From NCBI GenBank assembly GCA_964548275.1, contig CAZJQI010000081.1, forward strand, positions 1-12,845: a DNA stretch of 12,845 nt, in the 5' to 3' direction. Source of the DNA: JAUVUV01 sp964548275 (GTDB taxonomy: Bacteria; Gemmatimonadota; Glassbacteria; GWA2-58-10). Shown in pieces: positions 6,775 through 12,845 of this stretch. Under the pieces are notes generated by a model that did not search any database, was not told the origin of the DNA, and saw only the letters and a program-made list of their open reading frames with translations. The position numbers and the translations under genes are program-made. How positions within the stretch are numbered: the first letter of the stretch is position 1; every line of letters starts with the position of its first letter.

Positions 6775-8232
6775 TTACCTCTGTCCGGTTTTGGCTTGAG
6801 AACTCAGAGATTTTGCACTCAAAGCCTCCCAGAGTGCTGAATAGTCGTTTTTTGCGTTCCAGACTATCCAGCCTACTGCCCCGCCTTCAGTGGCCGCCTG
6901 CATCTGCTGAAGGAAATAATCAGTGCCGAAGTGCGGTTCCTGCCACCTGAAACCCTGAATATAAGGCTGCACACCCGTGCGGTGTGATCCCTTGCGCATA
7001 GCCGCTTTTTCCGTACCTTCCCGGACTATATGGTAAGCCCGCAGGGGCCCGTACTCAGCCTTGAACGATTCGGGAAAATGCGACGAATAAAGCATGGGAC
7101 AGATAACGTCTGCGTATTCGGCGATCAGATCGTAGTCCTGGCCGATCCAGTAGTCACGGTCCTCGTGCAGCCAGGGCACCCAGCCGAATACATCAGCTGC
7201 CAGTGAAACCCTGGTGGTGTCAATGACTTGCCGGACTCGGGAGAGTAAAAAGCTAATAATCTCCGCTTTATTCAAGGAATCGATCGCCACAGGGTAGAAA
7301 CATGTGCTCACATCACCGTCTGACGGAAACCGGAGGTAATCCAGTTGAATCTGGTCGAATCCGAAAGAAACCAACTCCTCCACCACGGCGATCAGGTAGT
7401 CGTGCACTCTGTTATCCTGAGGGTTTGCCCAGGTTTCCCCGTTATTCTGCCTCCAGGGAAATCCCGTTGCGGAATCGAGCACGGCGTAGGGGTAAGCGTC
7501 GTTCTCGCTGTAAGTGGAAAGCAGCGGGTCTTTGAAAGCAACCACCCGCGCACACGCTATTAGCCCGCTATCGTGAAGGTGCTGCACCAGAGCCGCCGGG
7601 TCTCCCACCCGCCTTGTATTGGAACCGACCTGTGAGGCAAGCGGGTTATTGCTCCTGTAAGACAGATAGCCCTGATCATCTTTCATGTCAATCACGAAAC
7701 CGCTGACCGGGGTGCCCCTGCACCTTTCGATCAGCTCTTCGATACGGCTGCTGTCGCCTGCGGTGCCTGCATTAAGATAGATCCCGTTGTATCTCAGGGC
7801 CAAAAGGTTAAAACCCGGCTCGATCTCCAGCGATAGCCGCGTGGAATCGGCCCCAAGACTGTCTTCGGCTCCGGGGCCAGGTACCGATACTGTATCTGCA
7901 TGTGCCAGCGAGTCCAGAACAGGTTCCGGAACTGCTGGAACGACAATGCTTCTCTCTTCCAAAACGGGAACTCCTGAGGAGGAATCGGTGCTTACTGCGG
8001 AATCCGGCTCTTGGGAACCATCAGGCAAAAAGGCCCCCTGGATATTAACTGAGGACGAGTCGTCAGGCTTCCCGAGAAGCTGCCCTGAGGATAAATGAAT
8101 GCCGGGCAAGCAAACAAGAACGCAGAAAGCACACGCGCCGGCAATCTGAGTTATGAAAAAACGGTAAAATGAGAACAACCAACCTCCCCGGCCAACTGGT
8201 TGCTTTAATTTCCCAGGAACGGAATCGCTCAA
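6775..8232 (-). CDS. Putative glycoside hydrolase, DUF4015/COG1306-like, exported or membrane-anchored
   Basis: The product, 485 residues from the TTG at 8232, has a hydrophobic N-terminal segment (about 24-45) typical of a signal peptide or anchor. A long Ser/Asp/Pro-rich linker follows to about 140. The catalytic-type domain, about 146-470, is a TIM-barrel sugar hydrolase of the DUF4015 kind: RYNGIYLNA, GFVIDMKDDQGYLSY (178-192), ARVVAFKDP, GFDQIQLDYLRFPSDG (291-306) and ADVFGW. The Asp residues in VIDMKDD and QLDYLRFP are the likely active-site acids. The substrate is unknown; an envelope or exopolysaccharide glycan is a guess. The TTG overlaps the bioA stop as TTGA, implying coupling. A TTG at 8178 has a stronger site (GGGGAGG, 8189-8183) and would start directly at the signal segment, so the true start may be there. 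Confidence 0.87.
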   Translation of the reverse strand: MSDSVPGKLKQPVGRGGWLFSFYRFFITQIAGACAFCVLVCLPGIHLSSGQLLGKPDDSSSVNIQGAFLPDGSQEPDSAVSTDSSSGVPVLEERSIVVPAVPEPVLDSLAHADTVSVPGPGAEDSLGADSTRLSLEIEPGFNLLALRYNGIYLNAGTAGDSSRIEELIERCRGTPVSGFVIDMKDDQGYLSYRSNNPLASQVGSNTRRVGDPAALVQHLHDSGLIACARVVAFKDPLLSTYSENDAYPYAVLDSATGFPWRQNNGETWANPQDNRVHDYLIAVVEELVSFGFDQIQLDYLRFPSDGDVSTCFYPVAIDSLNKAEIISFLLSRVRQVIDTTRVSLAADVFGWVPWLHEDRDYWIGQDYDLIAEYADVICPMLYSSHFPESFKAEYGPLRAYHIVREGTEKAAMRKGSHRTGVQPYIQGFRWQEPHFGTDYFLQQMQAATEGGAVGWIVWNAKNDYSALWEALSAKSLSSQAKTGQR

Positions 8233-9605
8233 GTTTTCAACTCTTCACAGGCCGCCTTGATTGATTCTGCAGTAATTTCGACCAGTTTCAGCAACTCTTC
8301 CTCGGAAAACGACAGGTGGGGCATCAGTACCACCACGTCGCCGAGAGGACGGATAATTACTCCCCTTTTCCCTGCCTGAAAGACTACCCGGCTGCCCATT
8401 TTCAGAGCCTGATCGAAAGCTCTGGCTTTTGTACGGTCGGCAGCCAGCTCGATCCCGACCATGAATCCGCACTGGCGGACCTCCCCCACTGCGTCAAGAG
8501 GAACAACCTTTTCCTGAAGAGCCTTGCGGAAAAGACTGATCCTGGGCTGGATCGCCTTAATTACCTGCTCCTCTTCAAAAATATCGAGATTTGCCAGGGC
8601 AGCAGCAGCGGCCAATTGATTCCCGGTGTAAGAGTGGCCGTGATAGAAAACCACTGGTTTCTGCTCGCTGCCCAGGAACCTCTGATAAACTTTCTCAGTG
8701 GTTAAAGTCGCTGCCATTGGAAGATAGCCGCCGGTAAGCGCCTTAGAGAGGCAGAGAAAGTCCGGCGAGACATCCTCGTGCTCGCAGGCGAACATCTTTC
8801 CGGTCCTGCCGAAACCGGTTGCAACCTCGTCGGCGATCAGGAGCACCCCGTAGCGGTCGCACAAGGCGCGCACGCCTGAGAGAAAACCCGGCTCGGCGGT
8901 AATCATCCCCCCTGCGCCCTGGACCAGCGGCTCGATAATCAAGGCAGTGGTTCTTTCCCATAGGCGCTCCATCAATTTCTCAAGGGAGTCCAGGCAGTGT
9001 TTCAAGTAAGAGTGGCGATCAAGCGGCGGCCCCTGGCGGTAGTAATAGGGATATTCGGCGAATCGGGCCCTGAAAATCAGGTCGCGGAATACTCCATGAA
9101 AAAGGTCTATTCCGCCAACGCTCACGCTGCCGAGTGTATCTCCATGGTATGCGTTGTGGAAAGAAATGAAACCCGTGCGCCGCCTTTCAGCCGGGTTCTG
9201 GGAAAGCTTGCGATACTGGTAGGCCATTTTGAGCGCGATCTCGACAGCGGTGGAGCCGTTATCCGAGAAAAAAACCTTTTTGAGACCATCCGGGGCAATC
9301 CGCACAAGCCTCCGGGCGAGATAGGAGGCAGGCACGTTTGCCAGGCCGAGCATCGTGCTGTGAGCGATCCGCTCCGCCTGGTCCCTGATCGCGGCAGTGA
9401 TCTTGGGGTTATTATGGCCGTGCACGGTCACCCAGAGCGAAGACACTCCGTCCAGGTAACGGTTACCCTTCGTATCAATCAGATAGGAGCCCTCTCCCCT
9501 CTCGATAACCGGCGCATCTTCCTCCTGCCAAAATTTCATCGGGGTGAACGGGTGCCAGATATATTTCCTGTCCAGAATTGCAGGGTCGGCTTTATTCTTT
9601 TTCAT
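8229..9605 (-). CDS. bioA: Adenosylmethionine-8-amino-7-oxononanoate aminotransferase
   Basis: BioA converts 7-keto-8-aminopelargonate (KAPA) to 7,8-diaminopelargonate with pyridoxal phosphate, in the cytoplasm. The sequence shows IWHPFTPMK near the N-terminus, the DGVSSLWVTVHGH substrate region, SDNGSTAVEIALKMA, SFHNAYHGDTLGS, the cofactor-binding Asp in LLIADEVATGFGRTG, and the Schiff-base lysine in LSKALTGGYLP (K288 from the ATG). FYHGHSYTGNQLAAAAALAN is also typical. About 458 residues is normal for the family. The amino donor, S-adenosylmethionine as in E. coli or lysine as in Bacillus, cannot be decided from sequence. I prefer the ATG at 9605; an in-frame TTG lies at 9620, and neither has a good ribosome binding site. 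Both starts lie within the end of bioB, so translation is probably coupled. Confidence 0.94.
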   Translation of the reverse strand: MKKNKADPAILDRKYIWHPFTPMKFWQEEDAPVIERGEGSYLIDTKGNRYLDGVSSLWVTVHGHNNPKITAAIRDQAERIAHSTMLGLANVPASYLARRLVRIAPDGLKKVFFSDNGSTAVEIALKMAYQYRKLSQNPAERRRTGFISFHNAYHGDTLGSVSVGGIDLFHGVFRDLIFRARFAEYPYYYRQGPPLDRHSYLKHCLDSLEKLMERLWERTTALIIEPLVQGAGGMITAEPGFLSGVRALCDRYGVLLIADEVATGFGRTGKMFACEHEDVSPDFLCLSKALTGGYLPMAATLTTEKVYQRFLGSEQKPVVFYHGHSYTGNQLAAAAALANLDIFEEEQVIKAIQPRISLFRKALQEKVVPLDAVGEVRQCGFMVGIELAADRTKARAFDQALKMGSRVVFQAGKRGVIIRPLGDVVVLMPHLSFSEEELLKLVEITAESIKAACEELKT

Positions 9606-10605
9606 ATGGTTCCAGTCCAAGGTCCTGGAGCATTTTCAGGTCGGCTTCGGCATCCCGGCCCGAGGTTGTCAGGTAATTGCCGATAAGTATTCCGTTGGCC
9701 CCGGCCCAGAAAATCATAGACTGCATATCACGCAAGTTGTATTCCCTGCCCCCGCAAATCACAATATCCTTGTCAGGCAGAACAAGCCGGAACATGGCGA
9801 TAATCCTGAGGCAAATCTCGGGAGTAAGATAGCGGGCCTTTTCGAGAGGCGTTCCGGGGATTGGATGAAGGAAATTGATCGGCACACTGTCAATATCGAG
9901 CGCTTTTAACTCAAGAGCCATGTCCACCCTGTCGGCGTCGGTCTCCCCCATGCCGAATATTCCTCCCGAACAGACCCGGAAACCGGCTTTCTTGGCCGTG
10001 CGGATCATCTCCAGTCTATCATCGTATGTATGGGTGGTGCAAATCCGCGGAAAAAACCGGCGGCTTGCTTCCAGGTTGTGGTGAAAACACTCCAGACCCG
10101 CTTGCTTGAGGCGTTCCAACTGTTCGGCACTCAAGCGGCCCAGGCTGGCGCAGCTCTGGAGATTTGCGGAGCTTTGCCTGATATTTCTGATCGTCTGCTC
10201 CAGAACCTTTAATTCCTTTTCACTTCCCACTGCAGCGCCGCTTGTCACGATAGAGAACTCACCCGCACCTGTGTGGGCGGCTTCGCTGGCGGCCATGGAG
10301 AGGTTTTCCACGCCGAGCAAGGGATAGCGTTTGACACCGGTCGCATAGTGGGCGCTCTGGGCGCAGAAAGAACAATCCTCGCTGCACGATCCGCTCTTGG
10401 CGTTCACTATCGAGCAAAGGCGAATCCTGTTCCCGCTGTGTTTCCTCCGCAACCTGTCGGCAATCCTCAGAAGCCCGGTCAGGGGAATTGAGCAGTCTCC
10501 GAGCACGAGAAGGGCTTCCCCCTCCCCCAGCCCGCCATCCCGCTCCAGACAAATCTCTATTGCTGCAAGCGAATCCCTCTTCACCCGATGGTTCCCTGTC
10601 ATCAT
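9592..10605 (-). CDS. bioB: Biotin synthase (radical SAM), variant auxiliary-cluster ligands
   Basis: BioB inserts sulfur into dethiobiotin in the last step of biotin synthesis. The 337-residue product has the radical-SAM CxxxCxxC motif C74-C78-C81 (SGSCSEDCSFCAQSAHY), FHHNLEASRRFFP, the CSGGIFGMGET segment, INFLHPIPGTPLE and CGGREYNLRDMQ. Of the E. coli [2Fe-2S] ligands Cys97, Cys128, Cys188 and Arg260, the last three are matched by C142, C202 and R277. The Cys97 position reads Ser (EFSIVTSG, S118). An extra C64 precedes the radical-SAM motif, as in some anaerobe and Firmicute-type enzymes. The start is ATGATG at 10605/10602; GGAGA just upstream fits the second ATG better. It is the promoter-proximal gene of bioB-bioA-DUF4015. 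No other biotin genes are in the window. Confidence 0.95.
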   Translation of the reverse strand: MMTGNHRVKRDSLAAIEICLERDGGLGEGEALLVLGDCSIPLTGLLRIADRLRRKHSGNRIRLCSIVNAKSGSCSEDCSFCAQSAHYATGVKRYPLLGVENLSMAASEAAHTGAGEFSIVTSGAAVGSEKELKVLEQTIRNIRQSSANLQSCASLGRLSAEQLERLKQAGLECFHHNLEASRRFFPRICTTHTYDDRLEMIRTAKKAGFRVCSGGIFGMGETDADRVDMALELKALDIDSVPINFLHPIPGTPLEKARYLTPEICLRIIAMFRLVLPDKDIVICGGREYNLRDMQSMIFWAGANGILIGNYLTTSGRDAEADLKMLQDLGLEPYEKE

Positions 10606-10635
10606 CTTCTCCGAACAAGCATCGCGGTACGTCTC

Positions 10636-10664
10636 ATTGTATCATGGACTGGAGCCGATGTAAA
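10636..10664 (-). promoter_or_regulatory. bioB promoter, sigma-70-like with extended -10
   Basis: On the minus strand TTTACA (10664-10659) and TACAAT (10641-10636) are 17 bases apart. Each matches five of six consensus bases, and the -10 is preceded by TGA, forming an extended -10. The start point would fall near 10629, giving a leader of about 25 bases with the GGAGA site before bioB. No GTTAAC-type BirA operator or BioR-like TTATCTATAA site overlaps it, so the form of control is unclear. Confidence 0.7.
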
Positions 10665-10859
10665 TTCCCGATGCTGTGCCGGAATGCTCCGAAAGTATCC
10701 AAGGGAAAAAAGAATTTCCTTCACCTTGTGGAGACTCTGCAATCTGCTGACAGCTAACTTTTGTTCTTTCCTTCACGGCAAATTAGGCGGAATATACCCC
10801 ACCAGGCAGGATTAGTAAACTTAAAAAATCCACCGCTTTCAACCCTGGGCGTAAAAGGA

Positions 10860-10888
10860 TTGACTATAAACAATGTTTATAATTAAAT
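10860..10888 (+). promoter_or_regulatory. Promoter region of the clpP-like gene with a 17-bp palindromic operator
   Basis: A -35-like TTGACT (10860-10865) precedes a -10-like TTAAAT (10883-10888) by 17 bases; a TATAAT (10878-10883) also overlaps. Within the spacer lies a perfect palindrome, TATAAACA-A-TGTTTATA (10865-10881). This position is where repressors usually bind. It is not a CIRCE (HrcA) or CtsR site as I know them. It could also affect divergent transcription, though bioB has its own promoter nearer its start. Confidence 0.45.
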
Positions 10889-10931
10889 TTATCAACAGAA
10901 GTCGAGCGATTCCGGCCTGAGGAAAGCCGGG

Positions 10932-11588
10932 TTGAATTATGCATACAATACAATCAAAAGGTTAGCTGCCTCGAGGAATAGGATAATGATTATCCCCCAG
11001 GTTTACGAAAAGACCCCCCAGGGTGAAAGGGCGTTCGACATATACTCACGCCTTCTGCAGGACCGTATAGTTCTGCTAGCCAGTTACATAGACAACAACC
11101 TGTCAAATCTTGTGGTCGCCCAGCTTCTCTTTCTCGAAGCCGAGGATCCTGATAAAGACATTTACCTGTATATAAATTCTCCCGGCGGAAGTGTGACAGA
11201 CAGCCTGGCGATTTATGACACGATAAATTTCATCCGCTCAAGCGTATCGACAATCTGCACGGGCATCGCAGGCGCCTCAGCCGCTCTTCTGCTTGCGACC
11301 GGGGCAAAGGGCAAGCGCATGTGCCTGCCCAATGCCAAGATCCTTCTGCACCAGGTTTACGGCCGCGCAGAGGGCCCTGCTGTGGATGTCCAGATTCTCG
11401 CCAAGGAGGTCGAAAGGCTCAAAAGTGTTATCAACCAGCTCCTGGTCAAGCATACCGGAAAGCAACTGCGCAAGATAGAACGCGACACTGACCGCGATTT
11501 CTATCTCACCGCGGAGGAGGCTACCAAATACGGTATTGTGGACCAGGTGATCCAGGCCCACATATTGCCGTCAAAAGAGAAAACCTGA
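10932..11588 (+). CDS. ClpP-family protein with displaced catalytic serine
   Basis: The fold and length match ClpP, the barrel protease subunit that works with Clp ATPases. The ATG at 10986 gives MIIPQVYEKTPQGERAFDIY, exactly where canonical ClpP begins, with GAGG nine bases upstream (200 residues). The TTG at 10932 adds 18 residues of unclear value. NSPGGSVTDSLAIYDT, GAKGKRMCLPNAKILLHQ and RDFYLTAEEATKYGIVDQVI are all typical. Counted from the ATG, His122 and Asp171 sit at the E. coli catalytic numbers. Position 97, the nucleophile in GQAASMGA, reads Ala (GIAGASAA), with Ser at 98. It may be inactive, like ClpR subunits, or use the shifted serine. It is not next to tig or clpX; a parvulin-domain lipoprotein follows after 84 bases with no terminator between. 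Confidence 0.9.
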   Translation: MNYAYNTIKRLAASRNRIMIIPQVYEKTPQGERAFDIYSRLLQDRIVLLASYIDNNLSNLVVAQLLFLEAEDPDKDIYLYINSPGGSVTDSLAIYDTINFIRSSVSTICTGIAGASAALLLATGAKGKRMCLPNAKILLHQVYGRAEGPAVDVQILAKEVERLKSVINQLLVKHTGKQLRKIERDTDRDFYLTAEEATKYGIVDQVIQAHILPSKEKT

Positions 11589-11672
11589 GAGAAAATAAAG
11601 CTGGACCGATTAACCAGGGAGCCATTCTCAGGGCAATTTTCCCGGTTCTCCAATCCAAGCGCAAGGGATATT

Positions 11673-12710
11673 TTGAAGATGAAACAATGCTCGGAAAAAG
11701 TACTGATCTGTACCCTGTTTTTTGCCTTTCTGATTTCCGGCTGTGGAAAGGAAGAGAAAAATCCGTTCCTGGAAAGTGTGCTGATCGAGCAATTGGTGGT
11801 CAAACCGAGAGCCTCGGCCGCTGAACTGGATAAGACCAGGGAAAAGGCCGAAAAGGCGCTCGAACAGTTGAAAAGCGGCGCTGATTTCAGCGAACTGGCC
11901 CGCGAGCATTCAACCCACAAGAGCGTCTCCCAGGGTGGAGAGCTTACTATCACCAAGGGCTGGATGGACCCTGCTTTTGACCAGGCTGTGCTGGCAATGG
12001 AGGATTCGAGCCTGAGCGGGACTATCGAAACACCGGAAGCTCTTTACATCGTTTACCGTGACTACGGCAGATACCTTCAGCAACGTTCCAGTCATATTTT
12101 GCTCTCACCGGATAAGGAGCTCGAGGGGGAAGCCAGGGAGAGAGCTCTCAAGGAGCTTGAAAAAAAGGCCTGGGAACTCCGCAGGCGTATCCTTGAGGGC
12201 GAGAGTTTTTACGACCTGGCCCGCGAGCATTCAGACGACGAGGGTTCGGCCCAGAAGGGTGGTGATATCGGCTGGCACAAACGCAACACCCTGGTCAGGG
12301 AATACGAGGAGGTAACTTTCAACCAGGACCTGGGAGAGCTCAGCGAGCCGGTGCAGACCAGCTTCGGCTGGCATATTATCCGCACGGTGCAGAAGAAAGA
12401 CCTGAGCCTAAGTATGAAAATCATCGAGTTCAAGCCGGAAATCACCGATGCCGACCGCAGCCGGGCGCGCAAGCTCCTGGAGGAAGCCCGCAGGCAGGCG
12501 GCAGCCGGGGTGCCCCTGGCTCAACTTCCGGAACGTTTCGCACTAAGCCAGGACGGCGCATTGAGTTTCAACGAGAAATACATGGTGCGCAAGAACCTGA
12601 TGGTACCCGAGCTGGCCGAACAGATGGAGAACATGGACGAGGGGGATGTCTCAGGAATTCTGGAAAGCCCGGCGGGGTTCTATTTCGTGCGGCTGCTGGA
12701 GAAGGAATGA
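11673..12710 (+). CDS. Lipoprotein with three tandem parvulin-type (PpiC/SurA-like) domains
   Basis: A 345-residue exported protein. The N-terminus has a basic end, a hydrophobic stretch and the lipobox LISGC, so C24 would be lipidated; it probably acts as a chaperone or prolyl isomerase at the periplasmic side of a membrane. Domain 1 (about 36-131) keeps FSELAREHS and QGGEL but lacks the HIL motif. Domain 2 (about 138-242) is canonical: SHILLSP, YDLAREHSDDEGSAQKGGDIGW, LSEPVQTSFGWHII, with both histidines. Domain 3 (about 246-345) keeps only the outline, ending in GFYFVRLLEKE. Only the middle domain looks enzymatically competent. The TTG at 11673 follows AAGGGA by four bases; an ATG at 11679 is an alternative and would make the lipid cysteine C22. 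It follows the clpP-like gene in the same direction, likely as one transcript. Confidence 0.88.
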   Translation: MKMKQCSEKVLICTLFFAFLISGCGKEEKNPFLESVLIEQLVVKPRASAAELDKTREKAEKALEQLKSGADFSELAREHSTHKSVSQGGELTITKGWMDPAFDQAVLAMEDSSLSGTIETPEALYIVYRDYGRYLQQRSSHILLSPDKELEGEARERALKELEKKAWELRRRILEGESFYDLAREHSDDEGSAQKGGDIGWHKRNTLVREYEEVTFNQDLGELSEPVQTSFGWHIIRTVQKKDLSLSMKIIEFKPEITDADRSRARKLLEEARRQAAAGVPLAQLPERFALSQDGALSFNEKYMVRKNLMVPELAEQMENMDEGDVSGILESPAGFYFVRLLEKE

Positions 12711-12712
12711 AC

Positions 12713-12737
12713 TACCCCGCGGCAGAGCCGCGAGGTA
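12713..12737 (+). repeat. GC-rich hairpin, repeat-like, after the lipoprotein gene
   Basis: TACC-C-CGCGGC (12713-12723) and GCCGCG-A-GGTA (12727-12737) form a 10-pair stem with one C/A mismatch and an AGA loop, three bases after the lipoprotein stop. TTTTT follows about nine bases later, so it may also end transcription. Similar CCGCGG...CCGCGG hairpins flanked by TACC/GGTA are, from memory, dispersed intergenic repeats in several bacterial genomes. Confidence 0.5.
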
Positions 12738-12825
12738 TCAGTGTGATTTTTGTGTGAATCCCTGAAATCCGTGATCCTGATTTCGGGTATTAAACCCCAA
12801 CTGTATAATATAACACCCCCCTGTC

Positions 12826-12845
12826 TCCCCCCTTGATAGGGGGGA
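12826..12845. repeat. Terminal inverted repeat, possible edge of a dispersed repeat
   Basis: TCCCCCC (12826-12832) and GGGGGGA (12839-12845) are perfect inverted arms around TTGATA, ending exactly at the window edge. A further C-run lies just before (from 12815). Such C-tract/TTGATA/G-tract units commonly occur as intergenic or miniature mobile repeats, but the rest is outside the window. Confidence 0.4.

Larger units (their letters stand above)
10606..10931. other. Divergent intergenic region between bioB and the clpP-like gene
   Basis: This region carries the bioB promoter at its left end and the palindrome and promoter of the clpP-like gene at its right end, both annotated separately. The middle part, about 10670-10855, shows no convincing reading frame, RNA gene, riboswitch or BirA-type operator. 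If the clpP-like gene really starts at 10986, the non-coding stretch extends to there. Confidence 0.6.

Noticed and set aside
8997..9686. 229-codon open frame on the plus strand across the bioA/bioB junction
   Set aside because: It is opposite to well-conserved bioA and bioB sequence; no domain or start signal supports it.
10606..10860. BirA operator, riboswitch or small RNA upstream of bioB
   Set aside because: No GTTAAC-type inverted repeat, conserved riboswitch core or terminator-like hairpin could be identified by eye.

Overview
The window looks like chromosomal DNA of a free-living, flagellated or once-flagellated, Gram-negative-type bacterium. Evidence is a sigma-54 two-component system, a FapA protein, a periplasmic-type lipoprotein with parvulin domains, and biotin genes. 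The sequence alone does not fix the phylum. The mix of BioB/BioA types, frequent TTG starts and moderate GC with AT-rich intergenic DNA would suit an uncultured FCB-like or deltaproteobacteria-like lineage. I cannot be more specific. No transposase, phage gene, CRISPR array, tRNA or rRNA was seen.

Layout. 1-395 is an AT-rich stretch without genes, holding repeated TATAACA-type inverted repeats. 396-821 (+) encodes a small coiled-coil plus winged-helix-like protein of unknown role. A strong hairpin at 989-1028 separates it from a leftward regulatory cluster. In transcription order that cluster is: a broken cheY-like gene (about 6532-6114), fapA (6121-4418), a strong terminator (4406-4374), a receiver-SHOCT protein whose phosphoacceptor Asp is Asn (4320-3676), a PAS histidine kinase (3679-2537) and an NtrC-type sigma-54 activator (2522-1128). 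The last three overlap or abut and form one transcription unit, probably for flagellar or surface regulation.

6775-10605 is a second leftward operon with overlapping genes: bioB, bioA and a signal-anchored DUF4015-type glycoside-hydrolase-like protein. A well-formed sigma-70-like promoter lies just ahead of bioB. BioB lacks the equivalent of E. coli Cys97, a ligand of the sulfur-donating cluster.

A rightward pair starts near 10932/10986: a ClpP-family protein whose nucleophilic serine position is alanine (Ser lies one residue later), then a lipoprotein with three tandem parvulin-like domains. A perfect 17-bp palindrome sits in the presumed promoter of this pair. The right edge carries a GC hairpin and a terminal inverted repeat that look like dispersed intergenic repeats.

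The most notable points are the displaced ClpP nucleophile, the receiver-SHOCT protein without a phosphoacceptor, the reconstructable cheY pseudogene, and the BioB cluster-ligand substitution. No clearly new multi-gene system was demonstrated.
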